A stretch of 25,168 nt of DNA from a virus. The stretch covers positions 1 through 25,168 of the IMG/VR virus record IMGVR_UViG_3300046004_000811. The stretch is one strand, 5' to 3'. A program made the position numbers and the translations under genes. Below are positions 1 through 7,639 of this stretch, piece after piece. Every line of letters begins with the position of its first letter. The first letter of the stretch is position 1. The notes beneath the pieces were generated by a model. That model did not search any database. It saw only the letters and a list, made by a program, of their open reading frames with translations, and was not told where the DNA came from.

Positions 1-1644
1 TTCTAAATTTATTGCTTTAGCTGCTTCATCATAGTGTTTGACTACAATTCCCATCACATTCGGCATACTATCAAGAATAGACTTAAACTCTTGACCTCGC
101 ACAGTAACGCCACCTAACGCTTGTTCTAACTGCAATAAACCACCTCTAACAGCATTAGGACTTGTACCCATGATAGCAAGTGATTTCGTCACAGTGTCAA
201 TCATATTAACAGTATCACCCTGTGACATATTTAATGACTCAGCCGCACGCGACATTCTTAAATACAACGTAGTGATAGAATCTAATGGAGCGCGAGCATC
301 GACAGCAAGTTTAAACAATCTTTCTTGCATACCAGCCGCATTACCTGTCTTTTCAGTAGCGATACCGACTGCGTTGGTAAAATGTGTCCATTGGTCAGCA
401 TATTCCATAATCTGACGACCTGACATCGCCACACCGACCATCATTAAGGTTTGTTGGAGTTTGTTTAGACTGTTTGAGAGTTCGTTGATAACTGATGTTT
501 GATTGCTTGAACCTGTTTGGCGACTTTGTGCAATTAACTGTTGTTGGCGATAAGCTAGGTTATCTGCTTCTTGTCTACGAATTTCAGCTTCCATTCTAGC
601 TGAATCTGAAAATCTAGTTTGATTTTGAACATTAACACTTCCCATTTGAGAAGTCATTGGAGAATTAGGATTTAATCTCGGTGGAACGTAGGTAGATGAT
701 TGTGACATTGCAGCGGTCATAGCGTGCGTATGAGCAATTTTATCTGCTAAAATAGCGGCATCAATTTCTTTTAATGTTTGTCTTTGCGCTCTCCATGCCG
801 CTAATTCACGATTCATGTCAATCGAAATTGCTTCTTCATGTGCAGTATTATATGCCCTTTGGTCAGCAAGTTGTTTATCTTGTCTAGCTTTTTCTTCATT
901 CATGTATTTAACATGAATTTCGCCTAACTTATTGTAATGTTCTTTTACTTGTCTTTCAACGTCCAAATAACCTTGTAGTTGTTTTTGCCATTCTGCATAA
1001 TTAACACCATCAGACGCTCTTGTTGTCGCAACCATAGGTCTATCTGTAGCCATTTTATTCAACGATTGATTATTATGTCCAGCTTCAGCTATACCTTTTT
1101 GTAACTCTTTACTTATGTTTCTTGATAGCTCAATTATTTTATCTTCTGCTAATTTAGTATTGATATTCAAAGAAACCATAATTTCTTTTCTTGAAATATC
1201 TAACAAACTGCTTTTCATTCTCTCAGCAGCTTTTTCAACGATAGCGACTTGTTCATTACTAGCTTGTTGAATCACAGATGTTGCTTTTTTACTTCCTTCG
1301 GTCACGGAGTTAGAAAACGCTTTACCTAAACCATCAATCTTACCGCTTAGATTATTGATAGCTGTTTCAATACCTTTAAACGCTTCCATATCAACAGACA
1401 TCTTCATTGGTTTTTCAATCTGACCTCGTGCTTGCGCTAAGGTCTGTTGAATTTTACTCATTGAAGGGTCAATTGAGCTAGTATCAAATCTAACCGTGAT
1501 ATTTTCAACTCGTTTCAGCGTAGCATATAAGGTGTCTAATGCCGAAGCAGTTGTGGTCGCTTTCTTGCCTAAATTTTCAATGGTATTGGTTGCATTGTTA
1601 TCGGTAACTTTTAACTCAATACTAACGCTATTTTCTTCTGACAT
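1..1644 (-). CDS. Tape measure protein, N-terminal part (gene runs off the window)
   Basis: The reading frame is open from an ATG at 1644 to the window edge (548 codons, no stop), so the 3' end is missing. AAGGAATT sits just before the ATG. Tape measure proteins set tail length and fill the tail tube. Two things support the call. The first ~380 residues are helical, Gln/Lys/Glu-rich and coiled-coil-like. Around residues 400-545 there is a classic tape-measure N-terminal domain: helices with the pattern YADQWTHFTNAVG, then LYLRMSRAAESLNMS, then QLEQALGGVTVRGQEFKSIL, followed by a proline-containing turn (MPNVMG). This R/L-G-x-E-F segment is typical of the family. It lies directly after the two chaperone genes, the expected position. 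The identification is strong; total length cannot be judged. Confidence 0.9.
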   Translation of the reverse strand, partial: MSEENSVSIELKVTDNNATNTIENLGKKATTTASALDTLYATLKRVENITVRFDTSSIDPSMSKIQQTLAQARGQIEKPMKMSVDMEAFKGIETAINNLSGKIDGLGKAFSNSVTEGSKKATSVIQQASNEQVAIVEKAAERMKSSLLDISRKEIMVSLNINTKLAEDKIIELSRNISKELQKGIAEAGHNNQSLNKMATDRPMVATTRASDGVNYAEWQKQLQGYLDVERQVKEHYNKLGEIHVKYMNEEKARQDKQLADQRAYNTAHEEAISIDMNRELAAWRAQRQTLKEIDAAILADKIAHTHAMTAAMSQSSTYVPPRLNPNSPMTSQMGSVNVQNQTRFSDSARMEAEIRRQEADNLAYRQQQLIAQSRQTGSSNQTSVINELSNSLNKLQQTLMMVGVAMSGRQIMEYADQWTHFTNAVGIATEKTGNAAGMQERLFKLAVDARAPLDSITTLYLRMSRAAESLNMSQGDTVNMIDTVTKSLAIMGTSPNAVRGGLLQLEQALGGVTVRGQEFKSILDSMPNVMGIVVKHYDEAAKAINLE

Positions 1645-1653
1645 TTTAATTCC

Positions 1654-2370
1654 TTATTCTGATGTTTCGGTTTCTGATTGTTTATTGTAATGCTCTAAAA
1701 ATACCCTATCTAACATCTTAATAACTCGTGTTTCATAAGGTGATAATTTATTCCCTGTTAATGTACACCATGACACAATTTCTGTGTAACTAATCGCATT
1801 TACACCCATTCCTGATTGACGTGTTGAATTCAAATCTAATATGAATTCCCACAGATATGTAACACAATTAGACACAGTAACAGGTTCTAACATCGGGTCT
1901 TTGATATTGTGATTGGTAAGTAATGATTCTAACGACTCTCTAAGCGTAGAACCGTCTTTTTGTTTAGCTGACAGTTCTAACTCACGTTTAGCGAATTCTA
2001 TAAGCTCATTAATCATATCGTCTAGCTTCTGAGCTAACTCATTCGATACACGAAGTACCTGATGTCTAATGTAAGGATTAGTTGCACACAGAGTATTAGC
2101 GTTACCTTGAGTGCAGGGTTCTTCAATACCATCCCAATTGACAATTCGTGTTGTGGCGGCTAGTATTTCAAGTTCTGTTTCATTCAATGTAGAATAACCA
2201 TTCTGAAACTCAGCCATACGCTGTGATAAGATAAGTTTTGATTTTAATGCAGAAGATGTTTGTTCGGCATGAGCAGATGTCACAGTGATAAATAGACCTA
2301 TCCCTTTACCTGTTAATTCTGAGGTAACTTCAAACACATAAGGCGTTTCGTCAATAGGGAGTAATTTCAT
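1654..2370 (-). CDS. Tail assembly chaperone, long (GT-like) paralogue
   Basis: A 238-residue protein that looks like the long form of a tail assembly chaperone, which coats the tape measure during tail polymerisation. Residues 8-105 align with the short chaperone encoded at 2548-2943. Both have a D/ETPY start, and RIVNWDGIEE (75-84) matches RIVGWKGIEE, followed by a shared T..NA.TL..TNP.IR pattern. Residues ~106-238 form an extra helical C-terminal domain (YLWEFILDLNSTR, then SYTEIVSW, then a terminal LDRVFLEHY helix) resembling gpT-type extensions. In most long-tailed phages this form arises by ribosomal frameshifting from the short gene; here it is a separate gene with its own promoter at 2400-2428. 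There is no clear Shine-Dalgarno sequence before the ATG at 2370, which may keep its level low. It lies 9 bp before the tape measure start. Confidence 0.75.
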   Translation of the reverse strand: MKLLPIDETPYVFEVTSELTGKGIGLFITVTSAHAEQTSSALKSKLILSQRMAEFQNGYSTLNETELEILAATTRIVNWDGIEEPCTQGNANTLCATNPYIRHQVLRVSNELAQKLDDMINELIEFAKRELELSAKQKDGSTLRESLESLLTNHNIKDPMLEPVTVSNCVTYLWEFILDLNSTRQSGMGVNAISYTEIVSWCTLTGNKLSPYETRVIKMLDRVFLEHYNKQSETETSE

Positions 2371-2399
2371 AAATAATCGGACATGAATTTGGTTCGATT

Positions 2400-2428
2400 A
2401 TTATTTCATAAATACTTGTGAAAGTCAA
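2400..2428 (-). promoter_or_regulatory. Sigma70-type promoter for the long chaperone and tape measure genes
   Basis: On the minus strand TTGACT (2423-2428) is followed after 17 bp by AATAAT (2400-2405). An 8-bp inverted repeat AATAATCG / CGATTATT (2372-2379 and 2395-2402) overlaps the -10 box and reaches the start codon region. It could be an operator or an mRNA hairpin that limits initiation. Confidence 0.6.
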
Positions 2429-2447
2429 GTGTTATAAGAATAAATAA

Positions 2448-2472
2448 AAACCCGATGGTTTAGGTCGGGTTT
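2448..2472 (-). terminator. Intrinsic terminator, second of a tandem pair
   Basis: An 8-bp stem AAACCCGA / TCGGGTTT with a 9-nt loop, followed on the minus strand by TTATTTATT. It lies between the short chaperone gene and the promoter of the long one, so the two chaperones are largely separate transcription units. Confidence 0.8.
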
Positions 2473-2492
2473 AGGAATTTCTAAATAAAAGA

Positions 2493-2525
2493 AAACCCTG
2501 TCAACAATTAAATTCGACAGAGTTT
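2493..2525 (-). terminator. Intrinsic terminator after the short chaperone gene
   Basis: On the minus strand AAACTCTGTC pairs with GACAGGGTTT (one mismatch) around a 13-nt loop, followed by TCTTTTA. It sits 23 bp downstream of the stop codon of the short chaperone. Confidence 0.7.
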
Positions 2526-2547
2526 GCCTTTTTCTATGGAGATAGAA

Positions 2548-2943
2548 TTACTTTGTGAAGTTAGCTACATTTCCACTAGCCTGCATAATTTGTTCACGGA
2601 TAGTTGGATTAGTTCTAACTAACGTCAGTGCATTTTCAGGAGTGAAATCTTCTTCGATTCCTTTCCAACCAACGATACGTTTTGCAGCTAATTCAAAACC
2701 AAACAACAAATCATCTTCTACTTTATCAGCAGGAGCGTCTTTACCTTTTTTAGCAGCGATTCGAGCTGCTTCACGTTTACCATTTACCGCTTTCGCAATC
2801 AAATCAGCGATAACTTTACTGTGTTCACCGATAATATCAATTTCAATACCAGTCGCTTGACCAGATTGTTCGTCGATAATTGATAAAGTGTAAGGTGTGT
2901 CTGATGCTTTTTCTACGTTTAATGAACTTAATGAAATTGCCAT
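2548..2943 (-). CDS. Tail assembly chaperone, short (G-like) form
   Basis: A 131-residue acidic/basic helical protein at the position of gpG-type chaperones, between tail tube and tape measure. Chaperones of this class bind the tape measure and recruit tail tube subunits. The start ATG at 2943 (MAISLSS) is preserved after GTGGAGATATACAAT, giving a GGAG ribosome binding site; an in-frame GTG five codons upstream overlaps that site and is unlikely. Residues 89-119 (RIVGWKGIEEDFTPENA onward to NPTIREQ) are shared with the long paralogue at 1654-2370. It ends shortly after this motif, followed by two terminators, and I see no slippery heptamer at its 3' end. The family call rests on context plus the paralogy, so it is likely but not certain. 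Confidence 0.75.
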   Translation of the reverse strand: MAISLSSLNVEKASDTPYTLSIIDEQSGQATGIEIDIIGEHSKVIADLIAKAVNGKREAARIAAKKGKDAPADKVEDDLLFGFELAAKRIVGWKGIEEDFTPENALTLVRTNPTIREQIMQASGNVANFTK

Positions 2944-2999
2944 ATTGTATATCTCCACTATTTATGTTAAAATTTAATTGCACAATTGCAATACGCGCG

Positions 3000-3028
3000 A
3001 TACTATCATGATATGCGTCTGTTGTCAA
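3000..3028 (-). promoter_or_regulatory. Sigma70-type promoter for the short tail chaperone
   Basis: CTTGACAA with the -35 hexamer at 3023-3028, a 17-bp spacer and TAGTAT at 3000-3005. The upstream 16 nt including the -35 box are identical to those at the capsid promoter (12890-12895). Confidence 0.75.
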
Positions 3029-3036
3029 GTGTTTTG

Positions 3037-3067
3037 TTGACTTTATTTTAGGTGAATGTGATATATT
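3037..3067 (+). promoter_or_regulatory. Probable plus-strand promoter for the HNH/AP2 gene
   Basis: TTGACT (3037-3042) is followed by GATATA after 17 bp or TATATT after 19 bp (3062-3067). It lies back to back with the minus-strand chaperone promoter. The gene's ribosome binding site AGGAG follows at about 3080. Confidence 0.45.
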
Positions 3068-3093
3068 ACATTTTTTATTTAGGAGATTGAGAG

Positions 3094-3636
3094 ATGATTG
3101 AACCTACACCGTTGCCGTCGCATGAGATTTTACACAGTAGGCTGCATTATAATTCAGAAACAGGTGATTTAATTTGGAAAGACCGAGATGTTAGTTCGTG
3201 CAAACGAGAACAAGATGCTAGATGTTGGAATAAGAAGTATTCAGGCACTATCGCAGGTGTTGATAATCACGGACATTTACGATTACAGATTGATGGAATT
3301 AAGTATTTCAATCACAGAATAGTGTGGAAAATGGTCACTGGTAAAGACCCTGAATTTGAAATAGACCATATAAATTTAGACAGAAAAGACAACCGATTTG
3401 CTAATTTACGAGATACCGATTCAAGTCAAAATGCTAGAAATAAACAAACGAGCTGTAGAAACACAAGTGGTTTTAAAGGGGTTGATTTTAAGAAGAACAG
3501 TGGTAAATGGCGAGCTAGAATTAGAGTTAATGGTGTTCAGACTTGTTTAGGTATTTTTAATACCGCAGAAGAAGCAGCGCAAGCCTATATAAACGCTGTT
3601 GAACCATATCATGGTGAATTTGGTAGGATTAAGTGA
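3094..3636 (+). CDS. HNH/AP2 homing-type endonuclease, single module
   Basis: A 180-residue free-standing endonuclease of the HNH/AP2 group. HNH nucleases nick or cut DNA at one metal-bound active site, and the AP2 domain gives site binding. Visible parts: a leader LPSHEILHSRLHYNSETG (7-24) shared with the other AP2 nucleases in this window, an NHRIVWKM helix with the first His at 74, DHINLDRKDNRFANLR (91-106) with His92 and the Asn pair, and an AP2 domain at ~124-175 (SGFKGVDF, KWRARI, LGIFNTAEEAAQAY). It starts at an ATG with TAGGAG 9 bp upstream. It is the only plus-strand gene, wedged between tail tube and chaperone, with its own promoter and a shared terminator. This is how a recently inserted selfish gene would look. 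Confidence 0.88.
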   Translation: MIEPTPLPSHEILHSRLHYNSETGDLIWKDRDVSSCKREQDARCWNKKYSGTIAGVDNHGHLRLQIDGIKYFNHRIVWKMVTGKDPEFEIDHINLDRKDNRFANLRDTDSSQNARNKQTSCRNTSGFKGVDFKKNSGKWRARIRVNGVQTCLGIFNTAEEAAQAYINAVEPYHGEFGRIK

Positions 3637-3641
3637 ATAAT

Positions 3642-3671
3642 AAAAACCCGTCTAAAATTAGACGGGTTTTT
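3642..3671. terminator. Bidirectional terminator between convergent genes
   Basis: A 13-bp perfect stem AAAAACCCGTCTA / TAGACGGGTTTTT with a 4-nt loop and T-runs on both strands. It can end both the plus-strand HNH gene and the minus-strand tail tube operon. Confidence 0.9.
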
Positions 3672-3694
3672 ATTTACATTGAAATCAAATAATT

Positions 3695-5509
3695 CTACAG
3701 TGCAGAATCTTGAATTTGGATAGTCGTTTCTTCAAAATTTGTAACGCCTAGCGATTTCGAGTACAATAAAGCACTAAATGGCATAGTCATAATCAAACCG
3801 CGTTCGCCGTCGTCCTTTGATGCACCAGTGAATTTAACTTTAGGTAATACCACAGACATAAAGTTACCGTTTGCATCACTATCAGCACGGAATACAGCAA
3901 TGATAGATACTTCGTCTTGATTCAAGAATGAATCGCGGTATTTAGCATCAATGAAGTAAATAGAGCTGTTACCTGTTACGTCAACTGCACCAACAAAGAT
4001 GTCAGGTGATGTGTCAGAACCTACCACAGAAGCAGTAGAACCGTTACCGTTCACAGTTAAGTCAAAAGAAGTCAACAAACCTACTTTTTCAAGTACACTT
4101 GTTAAACCTTTTTTGTTTTTAATGTATAACGCGCCTGTCGTAGCAGAAATTACACTGTCAGTACCTGAAGCAGTCGGGTTAGCTAATTGCTGAACCTGTG
4201 TTGCCTTCATACCAGTTCCCATGAAAGTGAAATCTGATGTAGCCATTGCAGACGGACTTAATTTCAACGCCATTTGTGTTACACGACAACCACTGAATAC
4301 TTCAGATTCACCGATGTCACTGTACCAATGTTCAATTGAGTATGAATCTTTTGTGTGACCTGTTTTAGGCACATAGGTTTTCATACCTTTAACTGTGATG
4401 TTCGGCGTAATCGTCAAACCTGTTAAAGCGATGTTAGCTGTAAAGTTATCTTTCAATAAATCCAACACGATTTTAGTTGCGGTGTTTTCAATCAAGATAA
4501 AGTTATAGTTATTAAACGCATCCAATGTTCCAGGGTGTCCCCAGTTAGTCACAAATACCACATCGCCGACTTTCAATGTAGCGGTGGTATCAGTCGAAGT
4601 CGTTAATGTTAAACGAGCAGTATCTTTTGACGCGCCAGCGGCAGAAATAGATACGGTAGATGCAGTAGCGCCCGTTGTGAAATCTCTACGCAATGTAGAT
4701 TGGATGAAGTCCGCGTAGGTGCGATTGGACAACTCCCCGTTAATCGTACCATCTACCGTATTCGCTCCTACAGATACATCGGACCTTTGTTGGTCACTAC
4801 GAATCTCGTTAGATTTGAATGTTGATTTTTTCAAGTCTAAGTTACTGGTTACACGGCGTAAATACTTAGGTGTGATTGAAGTCACGAATGTGATTGCGGC
4901 TGTCGCAGGGCTTGTGACCAATACAGGATATACTGTCAAACCTGTAGTTGCAGTACCTGATGAAGTCGATGCTGTCACAATGTAAGAATAACCGCCGATT
5001 GTTAAGCGTTGACCAACAGGAATCAAACCTGTAGCAAAAGAACCTACTGTCACGGTAGCCGAACCAGCAGAACCTGTAGCAGTTGCTGTAGTAGCAGATG
5101 TCGGAGCTTGACCGATAGTAGGTGAAGCCGCTGTGCTAATTAAGAATTCTTCTGTACTGTTAAGCACAGTTACTTTTGCACCAGCTACATAGTTATTCAA
5201 CGCTTTCGCATCACCCGCAACTAACGATACGACCGTAGCAACAGTTGTGTTACCGCCCGAGTTAGTTGTAACAGCCGTGATTTTATATTTATCAGAACCA
5301 ATTTGGAATAATTGACCAACTGCCAATAAACCTGTTACAGTAACGTTTGTACCGATAACTAAATTACTACCTTGAGCAATTCCTGTTGATACCGCTAATG
5401 TTGCAGGAGAGGTTAAACCTTCACCCGCCAAATCTTGAACTTTTCCCAATTCAAACTCTTTAGCGTAGCTAAGTTGTTTGAAAATACCATTTGCAATTGA
5501 AATTGCCAT
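3695..5509 (-). CDS. Tail tube (major tail) protein with a large N-terminal insertion
   Basis: A 604-residue protein, twice the size of ordinary tail tube subunits, which polymerise into the channel around the tape measure. The family signature is clear: IANGIFKQLSYAKEFELG at the N-terminus, then KYLRRVTSNLDLKKSTFKSNEIR (215-237) and VDGTINGELSNRTYADFIQ (252-270), as in siphovirus tubes of the Phage_tube_2 type. In relatives the first two segments are nearly adjacent. Here ~190 residues (about 24-214, positions ~4868-5440) separate them. That insert is rich in Thr, Ala, Ser and Val and contains two related copies (55-82 and 152-182) of a pattern like VTV..L..VGQ...IG...Y.ITA, probably small beta-sandwich domains exposed on the tail. 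GAGGAATTAAATT precedes the ATG. It is the last gene of the operon starting at 8314. Confidence 0.85.
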   Translation of the reverse strand: MAISIANGIFKQLSYAKEFELGKVQDLAGEGLTSPATLAVSTGIAQGSNLVIGTNVTVTGLLAVGQLFQIGSDKYKITAVTTNSGGNTTVATVVSLVAGDAKALNNYVAGAKVTVLNSTEEFLISTAASPTIGQAPTSATTATATGSAGSATVTVGSFATGLIPVGQRLTIGGYSYIVTASTSSGTATTGLTVYPVLVTSPATAAITFVTSITPKYLRRVTSNLDLKKSTFKSNEIRSDQQRSDVSVGANTVDGTINGELSNRTYADFIQSTLRRDFTTGATASTVSISAAGASKDTARLTLTTSTDTTATLKVGDVVFVTNWGHPGTLDAFNNYNFILIENTATKIVLDLLKDNFTANIALTGLTITPNITVKGMKTYVPKTGHTKDSYSIEHWYSDIGESEVFSGCRVTQMALKLSPSAMATSDFTFMGTGMKATQVQQLANPTASGTDSVISATTGALYIKNKKGLTSVLEKVGLLTSFDLTVNGNGSTASVVGSDTSPDIFVGAVDVTGNSSIYFIDAKYRDSFLNQDEVSIIAVFRADSDANGNFMSVVLPKVKFTGASKDDGERGLIMTMPFSALLYSKSLGVTNFEETTIQIQDSAL

Positions 5510-5530
5510 AATTTAATTCCTCTTAATCGA

Positions 5531-5941
5531 TTAAGTAAAAATATCTGCTGTAAAGAAAATCCTTACAACTACTACAAATCGGTCTACCTCATTAGGTAAT
5601 ACTCGAATGTCTGGTGTTTTATCGCACAAAACTCTGCGATTATCTTTTGTTAAAATAGTTCCAATTTTAAACGCTGTGCGGATTTTCTCTGCTTGTGTCA
5701 TAATTGCAACCGTTCCGTTTCCTAATGGATAACGAAGTGTTATTTGAAAAATCCCTTTTTCTCGATACATTACTGAATCTGCAACGGTTGTATCTTCTGG
5801 TGAATTCATAAGTAAATACGCAGATTGATACGGTACATTTGTAACGGGTGTAAATGTCACGTTTTCAAATTGAGTTGACACTTTTGGTGTGAGGGTTGCG
5901 AGTTTAGTTTCTAATGCAGAACGAATTGATATTTGACTCAT
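5531..5941 (-). CDS. Tail terminator protein (minor tail, DUF4128-like)
   Basis: A 136-residue protein whose start overlaps the preceding gene by ATGA. It resembles tail terminator proteins, which cap the tail tube and join it to the head: N-terminal helix (IRSALETKLATL), then FTPVTNVPYQSAYLLMNSPEDTT (the proline-flanked strand typical of DUF4128 and gpU-like folds), YREKGIFQITLRYPLGNG (85-100), a helix with AEKIRTAFK, and C-terminal strands ending FVVVVRIFF. Position between an HK97 gp10-like gene and the tail tube fits exactly. The function is inferred from context and fold-level pattern, not from catalytic motifs. Confidence 0.7.
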   Translation of the reverse strand: MSQISIRSALETKLATLTPKVSTQFENVTFTPVTNVPYQSAYLLMNSPEDTTVADSVMYREKGIFQITLRYPLGNGTVAIMTQAEKIRTAFKIGTILTKDNRRVLCDKTPDIRVLPNEVDRFVVVVRIFFTADIFT

Positions 5942-6423
5942 TTTGACATCCGTTTTGCTTTAGTGAGTAATGAAGGTGTTTCTTGAGCAACTAATCCTGC
6001 CACTGCGTGTGGGATGTTAGTTGTTGATTGCTCATTGTGAATAGCACTACCGTATTCAATTGCTTTAGCGTATGGTGTACTATTAGTAAAATAATGTTTT
6101 GTGAATAATAATTTATTTCCAGCAATATTATTTTTTAGAAGTCTACCTGTCGGAGTATCTCGCTCTTGAAATGAATCATCTCTATCATCTTCGTGATTAA
6201 AGTATTCAAATACTGGAGAACCTATCGAATGTAACCAATTTGCTTTATATTTACCAGGTGTATAATCGTCCGTAGGCTCATACATTGTCCATTTTTCAGG
6301 TTGACCTACAGGTGAACGATACATCAATTCTTCTACCATCAAATTAAGCGTATTATCCACAATAACCTTAGCTCTATCGTGAACTTTCTTTGTAAAGTAT
6401 CCTTCGAGCTGATTCAAATTCAT
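5938..6423 (-). CDS. Neck / tail-completion protein, HK97 gp10-like
   Basis: A 161-residue protein that resembles the HK97 gp10 family of neck proteins. The N-terminal helix (RAKVIVDNTLNLMVEELMYRSP) is followed by VGQPEKW, TPGKYKANWLHSIGSP and the hallmark NSTPYAKAIEYGSA near 114-127, then HAVAGLVAQETPSLL. These proteins bridge connector and tail during head-tail joining. The ATG at 6423 overlaps the TAA of the upstream gene and its stop overlaps the next start by 4 bp, so the connector genes are translationally coupled. Confident on family type, less so on exact place in the neck. Confidence 0.75.
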   Translation of the reverse strand: MNLNQLEGYFTKKVHDRAKVIVDNTLNLMVEELMYRSPVGQPEKWTMYEPTDDYTPGKYKANWLHSIGSPVFEYFNHEDDRDDSFQERDTPTGRLLKNNIAGNKLLFTKHYFTNSTPYAKAIEYGSAIHNEQSTTNIPHAVAGLVAQETPSLLTKAKRMSK

Positions 6424-6782
6424 TACGAAATGCCTCGTACAGAAACTTCAAACAATAAGTTAGTTCCTGCTGGATTCGTTTCAATCACATTAACGACGGA
6501 ATAATCCTTACTGTTTACAGTGATAGTGTCTCCGATTTCGACGCTCAACAGACCTGTCGGCTTGATGAGCAATCGCTTATCACCTCTCAGAATTGTTGCT
6601 CCGTTAATATCTTTTTCACCGTAATCAAACATTGAGCCTTTAGTTAAAACAGTCGATGTAGTATTAGACACGGTACCAGTATCAACGTCATATTCACCGT
6701 ATATAGGATGGGTAACAGTAATTGATTGTCCGAATTCAATGATAATATCATCCACAGTTAAAGCTAATTCAGCCCAATTCAT
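6423..6782 (-). CDS. Head-tail stopper-like protein
   Basis: A 119-residue, mostly beta protein: N-terminal helix (WAELALTVDDIIIEFG), then ITVTHPIYGEYDVDTGT, GSMFDYGEKDINGATILRGDKRLLIKP, and LSVEIGDTITVNSKDYSVVNVIETNPAGT. This GD..., xVxGKxYxVVxVxxxxPA pattern is common in phage head-completion/stopper proteins that close the portal channel. The ATG overlaps the upstream TGA as ATGA and the TAA overlaps the next ATG. The assignment rests on pattern and on its place between adaptor and gp10-like gene. Confidence 0.65.
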   Translation of the reverse strand: MNWAELALTVDDIIIEFGQSITVTHPIYGEYDVDTGTVSNTTSTVLTKGSMFDYGEKDINGATILRGDKRLLIKPTGLLSVEIGDTITVNSKDYSVVNVIETNPAGTNLLFEVSVRGIS

Positions 6783-7285
6783 TGTCGTACCAAATACCCA
6801 GAGTTTGATTTAAGATATGGTTTCATCAGTAAGTCTGCTGTAGGATACGATGCAAACATATCGTTTCTTTGAGAGTTGGGCGCAAAGTTAGTTTCTTTTT
6901 CAATTGAACCCACTTTAATACGAGTGCTTACTGCCGCATCTGACGCTACGTCTTTAACTAATGTTCCCTGAATAGCACGATACGCATACTCACAAGTCGC
7001 TCTTTCGATACCTTGTGAGTTTATAGTTATGCCTGTAGATGAATCTTTACGAGGAAATGATAATGCTTGAGGAGTATCTGGGAATAATTTATCGCCAGAT
7101 ACTTTACTTGCGTAACGCATTTCGATATAATCTGTTGCAAGAATTAAAGCAGATTGTTTAGCGTCGTCAAAGTAGTTATCCCAGACAGTTAAACCTCGTT
7201 CTGCGAAATATAAATTTGCGTAAGCTACTGTCACATAGCTATTAGCGTCTATTTTACCTGTACCATCTTCAACTACGAATGCCAT
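6779..7285 (-). CDS. Head-tail adaptor protein, DnaT-like domain
   Basis: A 168-residue protein matching the phage 'DnaT-like' connector family: VVEDGTGKIDANSYVTVAYANLYFAERGLTVW at the N-terminus (G..DANSYV...A..Y...RG is the hallmark), then helices DDAKQSALILATDYIEMRY, the LSFPRKD strand-turn and a long helix ERATCEYAYRAIQGTLV. Proteins of this class bind under the portal as the first connector ring. AAAGGATTCTA precedes the ATG. First of four overlapping connector genes. A link to the primosomal protein DnaT is name only. Confidence 0.8.
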   Translation of the reverse strand: MAFVVEDGTGKIDANSYVTVAYANLYFAERGLTVWDNYFDDAKQSALILATDYIEMRYASKVSGDKLFPDTPQALSFPRKDSSTGITINSQGIERATCEYAYRAIQGTLVKDVASDAAVSTRIKVGSIEKETNFAPNSQRNDMFASYPTADLLMKPYLKSNSGYLVRQ

Positions 7286-7294
7286 TAGAATCCT

Positions 7295-7636
7295 TTAGAT
7301 AAATTGCAGCGATAAATCAATATCTCTAACTTCACCTAATGATGAAGTTACTTTACAATTAAGCGTTGTGTTCAGCTTGAGATTATTACCTGAAACTCTA
7401 GCAACAACTTTGTTCACGGATAACTTAGAACCTTTCAAGATTATATTGTCTACGGTGTATATTAAATAACTACTTACCGTGTCGAACTGATTAGAAAAGT
7501 CGAAAGTAACGTCAGTTACCCAATCTTTATCAATTTTTAATGTTGAATTGCTAGTCACATAATAGGTGGTATTATCTGCAAACGCAGTTATTATCGAACC
7601 TATACCAGAGCTTGTTTGAGCTTGAGAACTACTCAT
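7295..7636 (-). CDS. Uncharacterised virion-module protein, 113 residues
   Basis: I do not recognise this protein. It is 113 residues, beta-rich and low in charge, with alternating hydrophobic/Thr-Ser strands (FADNTTYYVTSNSTLKID, WVTDVTFDFSN, SYLIYTVDNIILKGSKL). No membrane helix or catalytic motif is visible. It lies 9 bp upstream of the adaptor gene and 3 bp after the preceding gene, so it belongs to the same connector/tail operon. A minor virion protein is the simplest reading. The ribosome binding site is weak (GGAT about 11 bp before the ATG). Confidence 0.6.
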   Translation of the reverse strand: MSSSQAQTSSGIGSIITAFADNTTYYVTSNSTLKIDKDWVTDVTFDFSNQFDTVSSYLIYTVDNIILKGSKLSVNKVVARVSGNNLKLNTTLNCKVTSSLGEVRDIDLSLQFI

Positions 7637-7639
7637 AAT

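Noticed and set aside
131-300. Possible integration or packaging (cos) site
   Set aside because: No paired repeats or att-like core was found, and the small terminase gene, where cos often lies, is not recognisable in the window.
170-415. Plus-strand ORF of 81 codons
   Set aside because: It lies antisense to the well-supported tape measure frame and has no ribosome binding site or recognisable motif.
2843-3028. Minus-strand ORF of 61 codons
   Set aside because: It begins in the -35 box of the short chaperone promoter and overlaps that gene out of frame.
4719-4985. Plus-strand ORF of 88 codons
   Set aside because: Antisense shadow of the tail tube gene; no promoter or start signal.
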